From: a virus
IMG/VR virus record: IMGVR_UViG_3300017917_002981
Coordinates: 1-27,637 of that record
Direction: 5' to 3' (one strand)
DNA length: 27,637 nt
How positions within the stretch are numbered: position 1 is the first letter of the stretch; each line of letters begins with the position of its first letter. Of the stretch, positions 16,437-24,938 are shown piece by piece. The notes below the pieces were generated by a model. The model was not told the DNA's origin, did no database searches, and saw nothing but the letters and a program-made list of their open reading frames with translations. Both the position numbers and the translations under genes were made by a program.

Positions 16437-17439
16437 ATGTCATGGTTTAAGTATCTTAGCAGTGATGTAGATTTGAGTTCTCCGCAGAATTTTGAATATA
16501 TTCAACCGTCTTTGAGAAGACGGTTTATCTTTAATTTCTCCTAGAGATTATATTTATAAAAATGAATGGCTTTTTGTAGATTTAGGAAATAATGAAATAA
16601 ACAAAATTTATGATCAATCTTCAATTAAGCAAGATCAGAATCATTCATATGTAGTCATTTATGAATATGATGGCTTAGATCCAACAAGCTTGAGCTCTAC
16701 TCCATCTCCAGCTAAAACAACGATTATAAATAATATTTTGTACTTTCAAGCCGTCACAGATCATAAACCAGATTATGTGATGGAGGGAAAGTACTCTTTG
16801 TACTATGGAGAAGATTACATAAAATATATTCATGCAACTCCATATATTCAAAATAATAAAACAAGATATTCGTACATACAGTCATCGCAAGAGAAATCAC
16901 AACAGTACGATAGTTCTCAAAATGTTCCACATTTTTATGACGCAACTCCTACAAGCGTTGATTTGTATCAAACTAATCTGACACCAAAATCAAGTGGTTA
17001 CTATACTATAGCATTTTTTAATGATGGTGTTGATTGGAAAAATTCTATATCTCAAAAACCCGGCGCCAAAGTAGTGGCAAATTTTAGTGGACCAAATGTA
17101 AAAGTTTATGCAAGAGTCGGACCATCATATGGAAAAATAAAATTTAGAATAGTTTCAAAACAAGAGGATTTAACTGATGTAGAAAAAATATTAGTTGATT
17201 GGACTGAATATGACTGCTTTGCTCTAGCCGAAGAAGAATCGGTAATCATTTCAAAAAATAATTTAGAATATAAAGATTATAATTTAGAAATAGAAGTATT
17301 AGAAGAAAAAAATGTTTTATCAAGTTCTAATACGTTTGAGCTAAGTAAAATTACTTTTTTAAAGAATATGTATATAAAACTTAATGAACAGGAAATAAGC
17401 AATACCTTAGTATTTACATCTTTGGGTGGAATCAAATAA
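16437..17439 (+). CDS. Fibre/baseplate module protein, 333 aa, one CGG +1 shift
   Basis: ATG at 16437, one base after the preceding stop. The first 28 codons end with LRR, then CGG (16521); the zero frame stops at 16544 after 35 residues. A +1 shift (AGA C GGT) gives RR-G-LSLISPRDYIYKNEW and runs to TAA at 17437-17439. The protein is rich in Tyr, Asn and Ser with alternating beta-type segments, as in beta-sandwich virion proteins. The next gene's ATG overlaps the stop. Without recoding the main part would have to start at a TTG (16690) with no ribosome site. No specific family recognised. Confidence 0.75.
16506..16523 (+). repeat. Short perfect hairpin ending in the CGG of site 14
   Basis: CCGTCT (16506-16511) and AGACGG (16518-16523) form a 6-bp stem with a 6-base loop. 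The CGG codon is the end of the 3' arm. Other sites lack an obvious equivalent, so its role in the shift is doubtful. Confidence 0.6.
16521..16523 (+). other. CGG +1 frameshift site 14 (AGA CGG T)
   Basis: Codon 29 of 16437..17439. Zero frame stops at 16544; +1 frame is open for 304 further codons. Confidence 0.88.
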
Positions 17440-19842
17440 TGGCAACAATTAAAAAGACTATACAAAATCTTAAGCCAGGTAAACAATACCTGCTTACCGT
17501 AAAACCAAAAGATGCCGATATCAACACTACTTATGACCCAACATCTGCTGTTAGATTTGTGGTTCCAACCGATCTAACCCAGCCAGAAGATCTTGGCAAT
17601 CTAGTCATAGTTGGTAATTACAAATCTATAATGATTAGCTTTAATCCATCAAACGAACCAGATCTAAGTGGTTATTTATATGAAGTATACTTGCCAGAAG
17701 ACATTGGCCAACTAGGTTCTCAGTATGTCGTACTGCCAAACAAGCAGCCGTTAGTTTCTCGGATTTTCTGCAGCAAATGTTATTACCGTTGATGTTCCCC
17801 AAAACTCAACTAGTCAGATAACAGTTAATCAATCAACTGGCGTATCGACTGAGCAAACAACTGAAAAACTTTATTTTGGAAGAGTAAGAAGCGTTGATAC
17901 GACTGGTAATGTATCTTCTTGGACACCGCTTGTTGCCTCAACGGCAACCACATTAATTGATTCAGCTCATATTAAAAACTTAACAGCAAGTAAAATAACA
18001 GCAGGCACAATTGGCGCACATACAATAACTTTGGCAGGTGCTACTTCAATTATTAAGTCTTCTAATTTTGATGGTGTTCCAGTTGGCAATGGCAGCTACG
18101 CAGATGCTACAACTGGTTGGTTGATCAACGGTCAAGGCAGAGCCTATTTCTATGATGCAACAGTAGTGGGTTCAATTGATATTGGTGGTTTTGATTCTGG
18201 GTCTTTCCATGTTGATACCAATGGAAATATGTGGCTTGGCGCTGGAGTATTTGCAAATGGTACTTTCCGAGTTACAAAAGAAGGCGATGCGTACGCAAAT
18301 AGTTTGACAACAAACGATCTTAATCTTAAAGGTGATACAGAAATAAGCGACAATGGAAAGATATTTTTAGGAGCTGGAAACTGGAATAATTCAGACACTC
18401 CATTTTATGTAGATAGTGATTCGTTGTTTTCGCTTGGAACCAGTTTGGTCTGGAATGGAACTAATTTAGTTGTAAAGGGAACTCTAAAATTAGAAGATGG
18501 TAGCAATCCAATAAATGAAAATGACGCAGAAGAAATTGCCAACGCAGCAGTAGATGGACTAGAGAGCGCAATTTATGAAGATGGATTTATAGGCGGATTT
18601 ACCGTCAATTCATCACAGATGTACTATGGTGCAGGAAACTTTGCAAACCAAGACACCGCTTTTTACGTTGCAAAAAATCTAAATACTGGTCAAGCAAATT
18701 TTTCTCTTGGCAGCAAACTTCAATGGGATGGTACATCACTTAAAGTGGTTGGTCTAATAGAAGCAAGTGGTGGTCAGATTGGTGGATGGAACATTGAAGC
18801 CAATACTGGCAGATTAATATCTGCTACTGACAATCAAATGATTCTTTCTCCATCTGAGAATGGTGGAGCTGGTGCCATAAAGGCAGCTGGAATACTTATA
18901 GGCAATGGAGACATCGTATCTGAGTCTGTTAACATTACTTCTCAGCAAGAAGCCATTTATTACAGTGGAGCTTGGACCTCAATTCCAGGAAAGAGTGCAC
19001 CTGGTTATTCTTTTGCTTTTGTATATGACGCTAGCGGTAGTGGTCAATTGTGGGCATATATTTATGGCGCTAATGGTCTAGAAAAACAATACTGTATTAC
19101 ACAATGTGGTACAGCAACCAGTAGCACAAGCTCAACTTCAACTACTACAACAACCAGTAACCCTAATAATACTACTACAACAAATCCTGGTGATAATACT
19201 GGAACGACTTCAACTACAACTACTCCCTCACCGTGTGCATCACCAAGTTGTGCACCAGGAGCACCAGAGGCAGCTGGATGGGTATTTCAAGAATATGTAT
19301 ACACTATTGACTGCGGAGGATATGGGTTTGCAAAAAGATATACAAAAGCAGGATGCGAATTCGACGTTAAGTGCTGTGATCCAGACTATAATCCATTCTC
19401 CACTACCTCATCTTCAAGCACTTCTTCAGCCCCAGTCAATTGCACAACAGCGCCATCTTACAGCGCCAATAGCGCAGACGGAGGAAATGGATGGACTAAG
19501 TCTGGCGGTCTTGTCACAAGAAGTCAGAATTATGGTGGAGCTGGCTGTTCAGACTGCTATGGATCCCAATGGCAGTTATACACTAAGGCTGGATGTAGTG
19601 ATTATGATCTATTTGTTGGTTGTACATTTGTTGGATGCGCTACTGAGGCTCCAACAACTACCACAACAACTGCAGCCCCTGGTGGAGGTGGTGGTGGCGG
19701 TGGTGATACCACAACAACTGCAGCCCCTGGTGGAGGTGGAGGTGGTGGTGGTGGTGTTTCTTGTGGAGGTTCAACTTGCTCGCCTGGACAGTATTGCTGT
19801 CCAATAAAAGACGGTTACCTGTGTAGCGATAATCCTTGCTAA
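17439..19842 (+). CDS. Tail-fibre protein with FnIII-like N-terminus, 800 aa, one CGG +1 shift
   Basis: The ATG overlaps the preceding stop (TAATG). Residues 1 to about 150 look like fibronectin-III-type beta sandwiches (LKPGKQYLLTVKP, LSGYLYEVYL, RVRSVDTTGNVSSW). An in-frame CGG at 17760 (residue 108) interrupts the second domain and the zero frame stops at 17792; the +1 frame restores it. It is followed by LTASKITAGTIGA, common in phage fibres, then repeated GAG(N/V)(F/W)N-type units with FYVD strands, typical of a beta-helical shaft. The last 240 residues are Thr/Ser-rich linkers, poly-Gly runs and a Cys-rich C-terminus (CSPGQYCCPIKDG), possibly a disulfide-bonded receptor-binding tip. Confidence 0.85.
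17760..17762 (+). other. CGG +1 frameshift site 15 (TCT CGG A)
   Basis: Codon 108 of the fibre gene. Zero frame stops at 17792; +1 reads GGA TTT TCT GCA and completes the beta-sandwich domain. Confidence 0.9.
19660..19755 (+). repeat. Two 48-bp tandem repeats coding Thr-Ala-Pro-polyGly
   Basis: The unit starting at 19660 recurs at 19708 (both begin ACCACAACAACTGCAGCC). Each encodes TTTAAPG followed by 8-9 glycines, a flexible linker before the Cys-rich tip of the fibre. Such repeats can change copy number by slippage. Confidence 0.75.
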
Positions 19843-19847
19843 TAATG

Positions 19848-19853
19848 TATAAT
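19848..19853 (+). promoter_or_regulatory. -10 element before the GNAT gene
   Basis: TATAAT directly preceded by TG, 14 bases before the ATG at 19868; the resulting leader would be very short. Confidence 0.4.
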
Positions 19854-19867
19854 GGACTGAGGTCAAA

Positions 19868-20404
19868 ATGAGCAACAATAATGAAAATAATATATGGGTT
19901 TGGGATAATATAAATCCAAACATTGGAGAATTAACCATAAGCGTTGATGATCAATGGAATAGTTTTGTTAGAAAATTTGGCGAAAATGGCGAACCAGGTT
20001 TTCGTGAAATAAGAGAAAATATGAGATCTGTTCATTTTTTTGGTCACGATAATACCGTTACTGTAGTGTGGACGACCTACAGGGATGAAGACGGTAAACT
20101 TTTAGCAATACACGGGTGTTGGAAAGATTCAGATGGAGAACAGCATCCACTCTTACTGCAGGTTCATCCAGAGCATCAAAGAAAAGGTATTGGAACAATG
20201 ATGGCTAATTTTACTAGAGAAAGATACATGGATGAATATAAAAAAGATGGAGATCCAAATTCGGTATTTGCTCCGATTAAGACTACAGAAGCTGGAGCAG
20301 CTTTTATAAATAAATATGTAAATAATGACTACGACAAAAGAAACAATGATTGGAGTTCCTATGCGGAATACGTTGCCGAGGGAACTGGCGATCAACAACC
20401 CTAA
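19868..20404 (+). CDS. GNAT-family N-acetyltransferase, 178 aa
   Basis: Transfers an acetyl group from acetyl-CoA to an amine; the substrate is unknown. The acetyl-CoA signature VHPEHQRKGIGTMM contains QRKGIG (residues 104-109), preceded by the expected beta strand (LLLQVHP). The C-terminal segment AGAAFINKYVNN is typical of the family's last helix and strand. It lies in a cluster with a zinc protein and two glycosyltransferases, so it may modify a virion component, a sugar or a host protein. It appears to have its own -10 element. No in-frame CGG. Confidence 0.85.
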   Translation: MSNNNENNIWVWDNINPNIGELTISVDDQWNSFVRKFGENGEPGFREIRENMRSVHFFGHDNTVTVVWTTYRDEDGKLLAIHGCWKDSDGEQHPLLLQVHPEHQRKGIGTMMANFTRERYMDEYKKDGDPNSVFAPIKTTEAGAAFINKYVNNDYDKRNNDWSSYAEYVAEGTGDQQP

Positions 20405-20416
20405 AAGGAGACAACA

Positions 20417-20647
20417 ATGCCAAACGCATGGCAAGAATATAAAAAAAAGATGGGATCTACTAGACCATGGGATATGTTAAATCCAAATGTGGAAAGAGCA
20501 ACTGAAGAGGTTGCAGAGGCAAGATATAAAACATGTCTTGAATGCCCAGAGCTCATAGACCTAACAAAACAATGCAAGCAATGCGGCTGCTTTATGGTCG
20601 CAAAAACAAAACTAAGCCACGCTACTTGTCCTTTGAATAAATGGTAA
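20417..20647 (+). CDS. Small zinc-ribbon protein, 76 aa
   Basis: Preceded by AAAAGGAG (20402-20409), a strong ribosome site. Two cysteine knuckles are clear: CLEC and CKQCGCF, followed by a final Cys in ATCPLNKW. The pattern C-x2-C...C-x2-C-G-C-F-M...K...CP..KW is common in small phage zinc proteins located in structural gene clusters. Exact function unknown. The next gene starts immediately at its stop codon (ATGGTAAATG), so translation is coupled to the glycosyltransferase. Confidence 0.8.
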   Translation: MPNAWQEYKKKMGSTRPWDMLNPNVERATEEVAEARYKTCLECPELIDLTKQCKQCGCFMVAKTKLSHATCPLNKW

Positions 20648-21577
20648 ATGTCATCAATATTTATACAAATTCCATCATATAGAGATTGCGAATTATCAAA
20701 AACAATATTTAGTGCGATAAACAATGCAAGTCAAAATAATGATATACATTTTGGTATAAGCAATGTTGTATTATCCAATAAAGAAATATATATACCTGCA
20801 AATTTACCAAGTTTTGCATCAATCAATTATAAAACAAGTATTGCCCCTGAGAATATTGGTCTTCAAAAATCTAGAAAAATAGCTAACTCTTTTTACAGAG
20901 GAGAAGACTATTATCTTCAAACAGATTCACACATGAGATTTGAAAAAAATTGGGATACATCTTTAATAGATCTAGTCAAAAGATATCAAGAAATTGGTTT
21001 TAGCAAACCTTTAATATCAATGTATCCTCCAGGTTATTATTATGATAATAATTTTAATGAGATTTATGATAGTTTAAATAATACAAATATCATTTCTTTT
21101 TTAGAAGATAAAAATAAATTTAAAATTACATATGTACCAAGCCAAACTGCCATCAACGCTAATGTGGATTGCGTGTATAACGCTTCTATTTCTGGTGGAT
21201 TTATATTTACTGTAGGCGATTTTGCAAATATCACGCCAAATGAAAAAATTGCATTTTGGGGTGAAGAAGTATTAATTGCAGCCAGAGCTTATACTCATGG
21301 ATTTGATTTACTTTTGGCACCTAAATCTTATGTTTGGCATTTGTACTATGATCACCAAAAAAGTATACAAGAAAATGGCAGACATCATGTATGGAATGAT
21401 TTTCCAAAAGAATGGGCTGGATTACAACAGGAAACCAATGAGGAACTACATAGAATTTTTATAAATAAAATTATCGGAGAAAACGAACTTGGTTCTACTA
21501 GAACCCTAGATCAATATGGTCAGTACGCAGGTTTAAATTTTTCAACTAAAGAAGTAACGCAATGCAAATGGGGATAA
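20648..21577 (+). CDS. GlcNAc-transferase-like glycosyltransferase, 309 aa
   Basis: A GT-A-fold enzyme resembling the glycosyltransferase (GlcNAc) family, which moves N-acetylglucosamine from a UDP donor. Seen: the opening strand SIFIQIPSYRDCEL, ENIGLQKSRKIA before the catalytic region, YYLQTDSHMRF with D93 and H95 as metal/donor site, then FWGEEVLIAARAYTHGFDLLLAP and VWHLYYD, both typical of the family. It starts directly after the zinc gene. In a virion gene cluster the acceptor could be a fibre or capsid protein; this is inference. No in-frame CGG. Confidence 0.85.
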   Translation: MSSIFIQIPSYRDCELSKTIFSAINNASQNNDIHFGISNVVLSNKEIYIPANLPSFASINYKTSIAPENIGLQKSRKIANSFYRGEDYYLQTDSHMRFEKNWDTSLIDLVKRYQEIGFSKPLISMYPPGYYYDNNFNEIYDSLNNTNIISFLEDKNKFKITYVPSQTAINANVDCVYNASISGGFIFTVGDFANITPNEKIAFWGEEVLIAARAYTHGFDLLLAPKSYVWHLYYDHQKSIQENGRHHVWNDFPKEWAGLQQETNEELHRIFINKIIGENELGSTRTLDQYGQYAGLNFSTKEVTQCKWG

Positions 21578-21581
21578 CAGG

Positions 21582-21590
21582 TGATATAAT
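21582..21590 (+). promoter_or_regulatory. Extended -10 promoter, leaderless
   Basis: TGA-TATAAT (TATAAT at 21585-21590) ends 6 bases before the ATG at 21597. Same architecture as the recA promoter, so the mRNA would start at or next to the ATG. Confidence 0.6.
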
Positions 21591-21596
21591 TGCACA

Positions 21597-21926
21597 ATGT
21601 CTAAAAAGAAATGGTATAATTGGAAGATGTCAAGAATAAATCAAAAGCCTACTTGGCAAAGCGAAACCCAATCTAATGATTACAGTCAACCTGAAAGCAA
21701 TACAATTGAAGATGTTAAAGAATCTATACAAAATCAAGAAAGTAAAATCAATATGACTGAACCACAAGATATACAAAGAGCAGTTGTTCCAGATTCTGGT
21801 TTAGATATGAATCTTGTTATTTCTTCTTTCCAGGAGAAATTAGCACAACTCACGACTGAGCTTGTGGTTAAGGATGCAACAATAAAGCAATTAACAAATA
21901 TTATTAATAAAATGAGAGGACAATAA
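21597..21926 (+). CDS. Hypothetical coiled-coil protein, 109 aa
   Basis: Starts at the ATG 6 bases after an extended -10 element and has no Shine-Dalgarno sequence. The first part is basic and Gln/Asn/Ser-rich; the last 40 residues form a likely coiled coil (QEKLAQLTTELVVKDATIKQL). No domain recognised. Together with the next gene it precedes the portal and may encode a small head- or tail-associated factor. The leaderless promoter argues for separate regulation from the upstream glycosyltransferase. Confidence 0.65.
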   Translation: MSKKKWYNWKMSRINQKPTWQSETQSNDYSQPESNTIEDVKESIQNQESKINMTEPQDIQRAVVPDSGLDMNLVISSFQEKLAQLTTELVVKDATIKQLTNIINKMRGQ

Positions 21927-21927
21927 A

Positions 21928-22104
21928 ATGAGTGATACAGCAGAAAAGAAGACTGAATTTACAGTTGAGATAAAGATCTCCGAAAAGAACCTTGCGTACA
22001 AGAGCGATTTTTCGGAAGCGGAAACAATCTTTTGGCTTGAGGCAGTAAAAAACCTCATTATTAAAAAGACTTTTGACGCCGCAGGAATGTCAGAAAGTAT
22101 ATAA
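21928..22104 (+). CDS. Small hypothetical protein, 58 aa
   Basis: ATG at 21928 comes one base after the previous stop (TAAAATG), indicating coupled translation; the stop is TAA at 22102-22104. The product starts MSDTAEKKTEFTVEIKISEK and ends in a helix (EAETIFWLEAVKNLIIKKTF). Unknown function. It is charged, compact and uses codons like its neighbours. Confidence 0.6.
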   Translation: MSDTAEKKTEFTVEIKISEKNLAYKSDFSEAETIFWLEAVKNLIIKKTFDAAGMSESI

Positions 22105-22109
22105 AACAC

Positions 22110-22119
22110 CGCCTAGGCG
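22110..22119. repeat. Perfect palindrome CGCCTAGGCG before the portal gene
   Basis: Ten-base inverted repeat in the 60-base gap between 22104 and 22165, followed by a second small inverted repeat GTAA...TTAC (22119-22132). There is no T-run, so it is not a classical terminator; it could be an operator, an RNA hairpin or a processing site. Confidence 0.45.
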
Positions 22120-22164
22120 TAAACAGCCTTACTATTAGTGTTGTATCTCCAATAAGGATGTAAA

Positions 22165-23802
22165 ATGGCTTTAAGAGATTATTTACCTTTTTCTAGTTCA
22201 ACCGAACAGCTAAATAGTGAGGAAAAAGCTATATCTCCAGACGATATAGTATCTATTTCAAAAACAATGAGAGTCGCCGCCCTAGCACTTGGTTTTCAGG
22301 GGACTTCTTACTTCTTTAGCAAAAGAGCATCTTTTGAGCCACCGTCATATGACTTTGACAGAATACTTCAAGCTGTTGATACTGACTCATATGTAAAGCA
22401 GGCGATATCAAAGCATAAAGAGCTTTTTTGGAAAGAGGGTTGGGAAATAGTATCAGAAAACCAAGAAGCAGTTTCATATTTGCTTCAAAGAATTGACTAC
22501 ATGGAAATGGCAATGAAAAGACCATTTCTTGATTTCCTTATCGAAGTTTCTGATCAGTTGTTCAAATTTGGCAATGCCTTTATAGTTAAAGGCAGAGGTG
22601 ACATAGCTCCATTCTTTCCGTCAAAATTAAAACCAATCAATACAGACTATCCGATTGCTGGATACTACCTTATTCCAACAGAGCAGGTCAGAATTCTTAG
22701 AGATAAATACAATAGACCAAAAGCATATCAACAAGCTACAGATCCACTAACATACGCACCAACTGACAAAGATCCAGTGTGGTCTGCAGATAGGGTGATT
22801 CATCTACATTTTGATCGTAAGCCAGGTAGGGCTTTTGGAACTCCATACATAAGCAATGTGCTTGATGACGTTATAGCTTTGAGGCAGATTGAAGAAGATA
22901 TACAAAACTTAGTTCATAGAGAACTATTTCCTTTGTACAAGTATAAAATTGGTACAGCAGAACAACCAGCAGAGCCACAGGAAATTGATCAAGCTGCACT
23001 TGAGATAGAAAATCTGAGAGCAGAAGGTGGACTCATATTACCGTACAGGCATGATATAGAAATCATTGGTTCTGAAAATACAGCATTAGATGCATCAAGG
23101 TATTTAGATCACTTTAAAGAAAGAGTAGCTGTTGGTCTCGGAGTTGCACCACATCATCTTGGCATGACAATGAATGGCGGTAACAGATCTGTAACAGATA
23201 GGTTGGACACAGCGCTTTACGATAAGATAAAGCAGACGCAAAAGATATTTGCAGAAATGATAAGACTCAATATATTTAATGAGCTCCTTTTTGAAGGCGG
23301 ATATGATCCAACTGTTAACCCAATGGTTACTGGCGAGTCTGATAGGTGTTTCTTTAGATTTAAAGAAATAGATGTTGATACTCAAGTAAAAAAAGAAAAT
23401 CACATTATTCAAAAGTTTGTTAATAATACAATAACATTATCTGAAGTTCGTATGGCTCTTGGTATGGATCCAGACGTAGATGACGCAGAGTTATATGCTG
23501 GTCTACAAGCTAAAATCCAAATGGATATAGCCGCAAATCAAGCAGAAATAACTGCAGCCAATGCAGCTCCAGAACCAAAAAACCAAGATGGGCAAAAGTC
23601 AGCATCAGCTGGACAAAGGAACCTCCCAAATTCTAGAAAAGGTCCAGGAAATAAAGCAAGACCACAAAATCAAAATGGTAGATCAACATCTCCAAATATT
23701 AGAAGGCATGATAATAAATTTCTAACAGTAATTGAAAGTCTTCTTGAAAACGAGTATAATGTAGTAGGAACAGATCTGGAAAAGGATGATAAAAATGTCT
23801 AA
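22165..23802 (+). CDS. Portal protein, 545 aa
   Basis: Dodecameric ring at the capsid vertex through which DNA is packaged. It has AAGGA at 22154-22158 as ribosome site. Portal hallmarks include the early segment DTDSYVKQAISKHKELFWKEGWEI, FGNAFIVKGRG, the VIHLHFDRKPGRAFGTPYISNVLDDV motif with the following long helix (ALRQIEEDIQNL), VGLGVAPHHLGMT and a helical stem. Length is typical. The C-terminal 90 residues are low-complexity and basic (NQDGQKSASAGQRN...). It has no in-frame CGG, so it is read normally. Next gene overlaps its 3' end. Confidence 0.93.
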   Translation: MALRDYLPFSSSTEQLNSEEKAISPDDIVSISKTMRVAALALGFQGTSYFFSKRASFEPPSYDFDRILQAVDTDSYVKQAISKHKELFWKEGWEIVSENQEAVSYLLQRIDYMEMAMKRPFLDFLIEVSDQLFKFGNAFIVKGRGDIAPFFPSKLKPINTDYPIAGYYLIPTEQVRILRDKYNRPKAYQQATDPLTYAPTDKDPVWSADRVIHLHFDRKPGRAFGTPYISNVLDDVIALRQIEEDIQNLVHRELFPLYKYKIGTAEQPAEPQEIDQAALEIENLRAEGGLILPYRHDIEIIGSENTALDASRYLDHFKERVAVGLGVAPHHLGMTMNGGNRSVTDRLDTALYDKIKQTQKIFAEMIRLNIFNELLFEGGYDPTVNPMVTGESDRCFFRFKEIDVDTQVKKENHIIQKFVNNTITLSEVRMALGMDPDVDDAELYAGLQAKIQMDIAANQAEITAANAAPEPKNQDGQKSASAGQRNLPNSRKGPGNKARPQNQNGRSTSPNIRRHDNKFLTVIESLLENEYNVVGTDLEKDDKNV

Positions 23803-24073
23803 TGTTAATAATCCACAAGAAGAAGATGTCGTAGAGAAATTCAGAACCGCTGTTTATAACGGCCAAACACGTCTTGCTTTAGAGGCGCTGGTAGATATAG
23901 TTGATGGTATTCTTGGAATATTGTTTCCAGATGAAGAACAGCAGCAGCAGCAGGTCGAACAAGTAAAAGTGGAAGAACAAAAAGTAGCTGCAGTTGCAGT
24001 TGAAGACAAGCCTGCTGCAAAGAAAAAGGCTAAAGAAACAAAAGAGGAAACACTAACAGTCTCTGCTGAATAG
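23795..24073 (+). CDS. Small acidic/Lys-rich protein after portal, 92 aa
   Basis: I favour the ATG at 23795, for which AAAGGA (23781-23786) is at good distance; an ATG at 23786 in the same frame is also possible and would add three residues. The gene overlaps the portal 3' end. The product has a short N-terminal helical part (KFRTAVYNGQTRLALEALVDIVDG), then Gln/Glu-rich and Lys/Ala-rich low-complexity sequence. In large myoviruses a small prohead-core protein often follows portal; a similar role here is possible but only by position. Confidence 0.65.
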   Translation: MSNVNNPQEEDVVEKFRTAVYNGQTRLALEALVDIVDGILGILFPDEEQQQQQVEQVKVEEQKVAAVAVEDKPAAKKKAKETKEETLTVSAE

Positions 24074-24077
24074 TTTT

Positions 24078-24851
24078 ATGACATCTGTTGTTATAGGTTG
24101 TCCAATTTATAAAAGAGACTGGATATTTCCGTACTGGATTTCTTGTATTGAAAACCAAGAAGTTGATTTATCAAAAGTCGGATTTATTTTTGAGACTTCT
24201 CCAGATGATGAAGAAACTATATCTACGCTAACTAGATATAAAAATGCAAGACCACATATCCCAGTATTTGAGATTGAAATTAGAAATGAAATACCACATT
24301 TTGAGCATAAAGAAAATGCCAGAATGTGGAGTATGTCAAAATACTCTAATATGGTTTTTCTAAGAAATAAACTACTGCAAAAAGTTAGAGAAATAAACCC
24401 AGAGTATTTTTTTAGTCTTGATTCTGACGTTTTGCTTACCAACTCAAATACAATAAACTATTTGGTTTCTCACATCCAAGACGGAGCAGATGCAGTAAGC
24501 CCACTAATGTTTATGACGCCAAACGATACAATGTATCCAAGTATAATGAATTGGTTGAATGAGCCAGGTGGTCAAGCATATAGAAAAGAAAAATATCCAC
24601 TTGGTCAATACTTCCAATCAGACATAATTATGGCAGCAAAAATGATGTCAAGAAAAACATATCAAACCGTTGATTACGAACTTCATAGTCAGGGTGAAGA
24701 TTTGGGGTGGTGCGCCAATGCCGCAAAAGCTGGATTAAAGCTTTTTTCAGCTTCTTATATTTACGCACCACACATAATGCACAAACCCATGCTAGATTAC
24801 TTTCTGCAAAACGGCGATTCAAGACATGCCCAATACTTGGAAATGTCGTAG
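24078..24851 (+). CDS. Glycosyltransferase, GT-A type, 257 aa
   Basis: ATG at 24078, four bases after the previous stop. The N-terminal strand VVIGCPIYKRDW, the FFSLDSDVLL motif with DSD at residues 115-117 (metal and nucleotide-sugar binding), and the later HSQGEDLGWC acidic motif are typical of GT-A glycosyltransferases of the GT2/Anp1-like kind. A final His (APHIMHKP) could complete the metal site. Different in sequence from the enzyme at 20648. Being between portal and protease it probably acts on virion proteins or host-derived glycans, but the acceptor is unknown. Confidence 0.8.
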   Translation: MTSVVIGCPIYKRDWIFPYWISCIENQEVDLSKVGFIFETSPDDEETISTLTRYKNARPHIPVFEIEIRNEIPHFEHKENARMWSMSKYSNMVFLRNKLLQKVREINPEYFFSLDSDVLLTNSNTINYLVSHIQDGADAVSPLMFMTPNDTMYPSIMNWLNEPGGQAYRKEKYPLGQYFQSDIIMAAKMMSRKTYQTVDYELHSQGEDLGWCANAAKAGLKLFSASYIYAPHIMHKPMLDYFLQNGDSRHAQYLEMS

Positions 24852-24868
24852 AAAGTATGATATATTTG

Positions 24869-24933
24869 TATAATATTGTTTAATCTTATAAATACTTCAT
24901 TTACTATAAATGTTGGATAGTTATATTTGGAGA
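24869..24933 (+). promoter_or_regulatory. -10 element and ribosome site for the protease/scaffold gene
   Basis: TATAAT at 24869-24874 and GGAGA at 24929-24933, five bases before the ATG at 24939. The roughly 55-base AT-rich leader contains no clear hairpin. Confidence 0.4.
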
Positions 24934-24938
24934 TAAAA

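Noticed and set aside
19660-19755. Repeat block as a CRISPR or non-coding repeat array
   Set aside because: Two in-frame coding copies of a Thr/Pro/Gly linker; no spacers.
19106-19807. 233-codon frame inside the fibre gene
   Set aside because: It is a shadow of the Thr/Ser/Gly repeats: Gln/Leu/Val-rich, no ribosome site, overlaps a well-supported gene.
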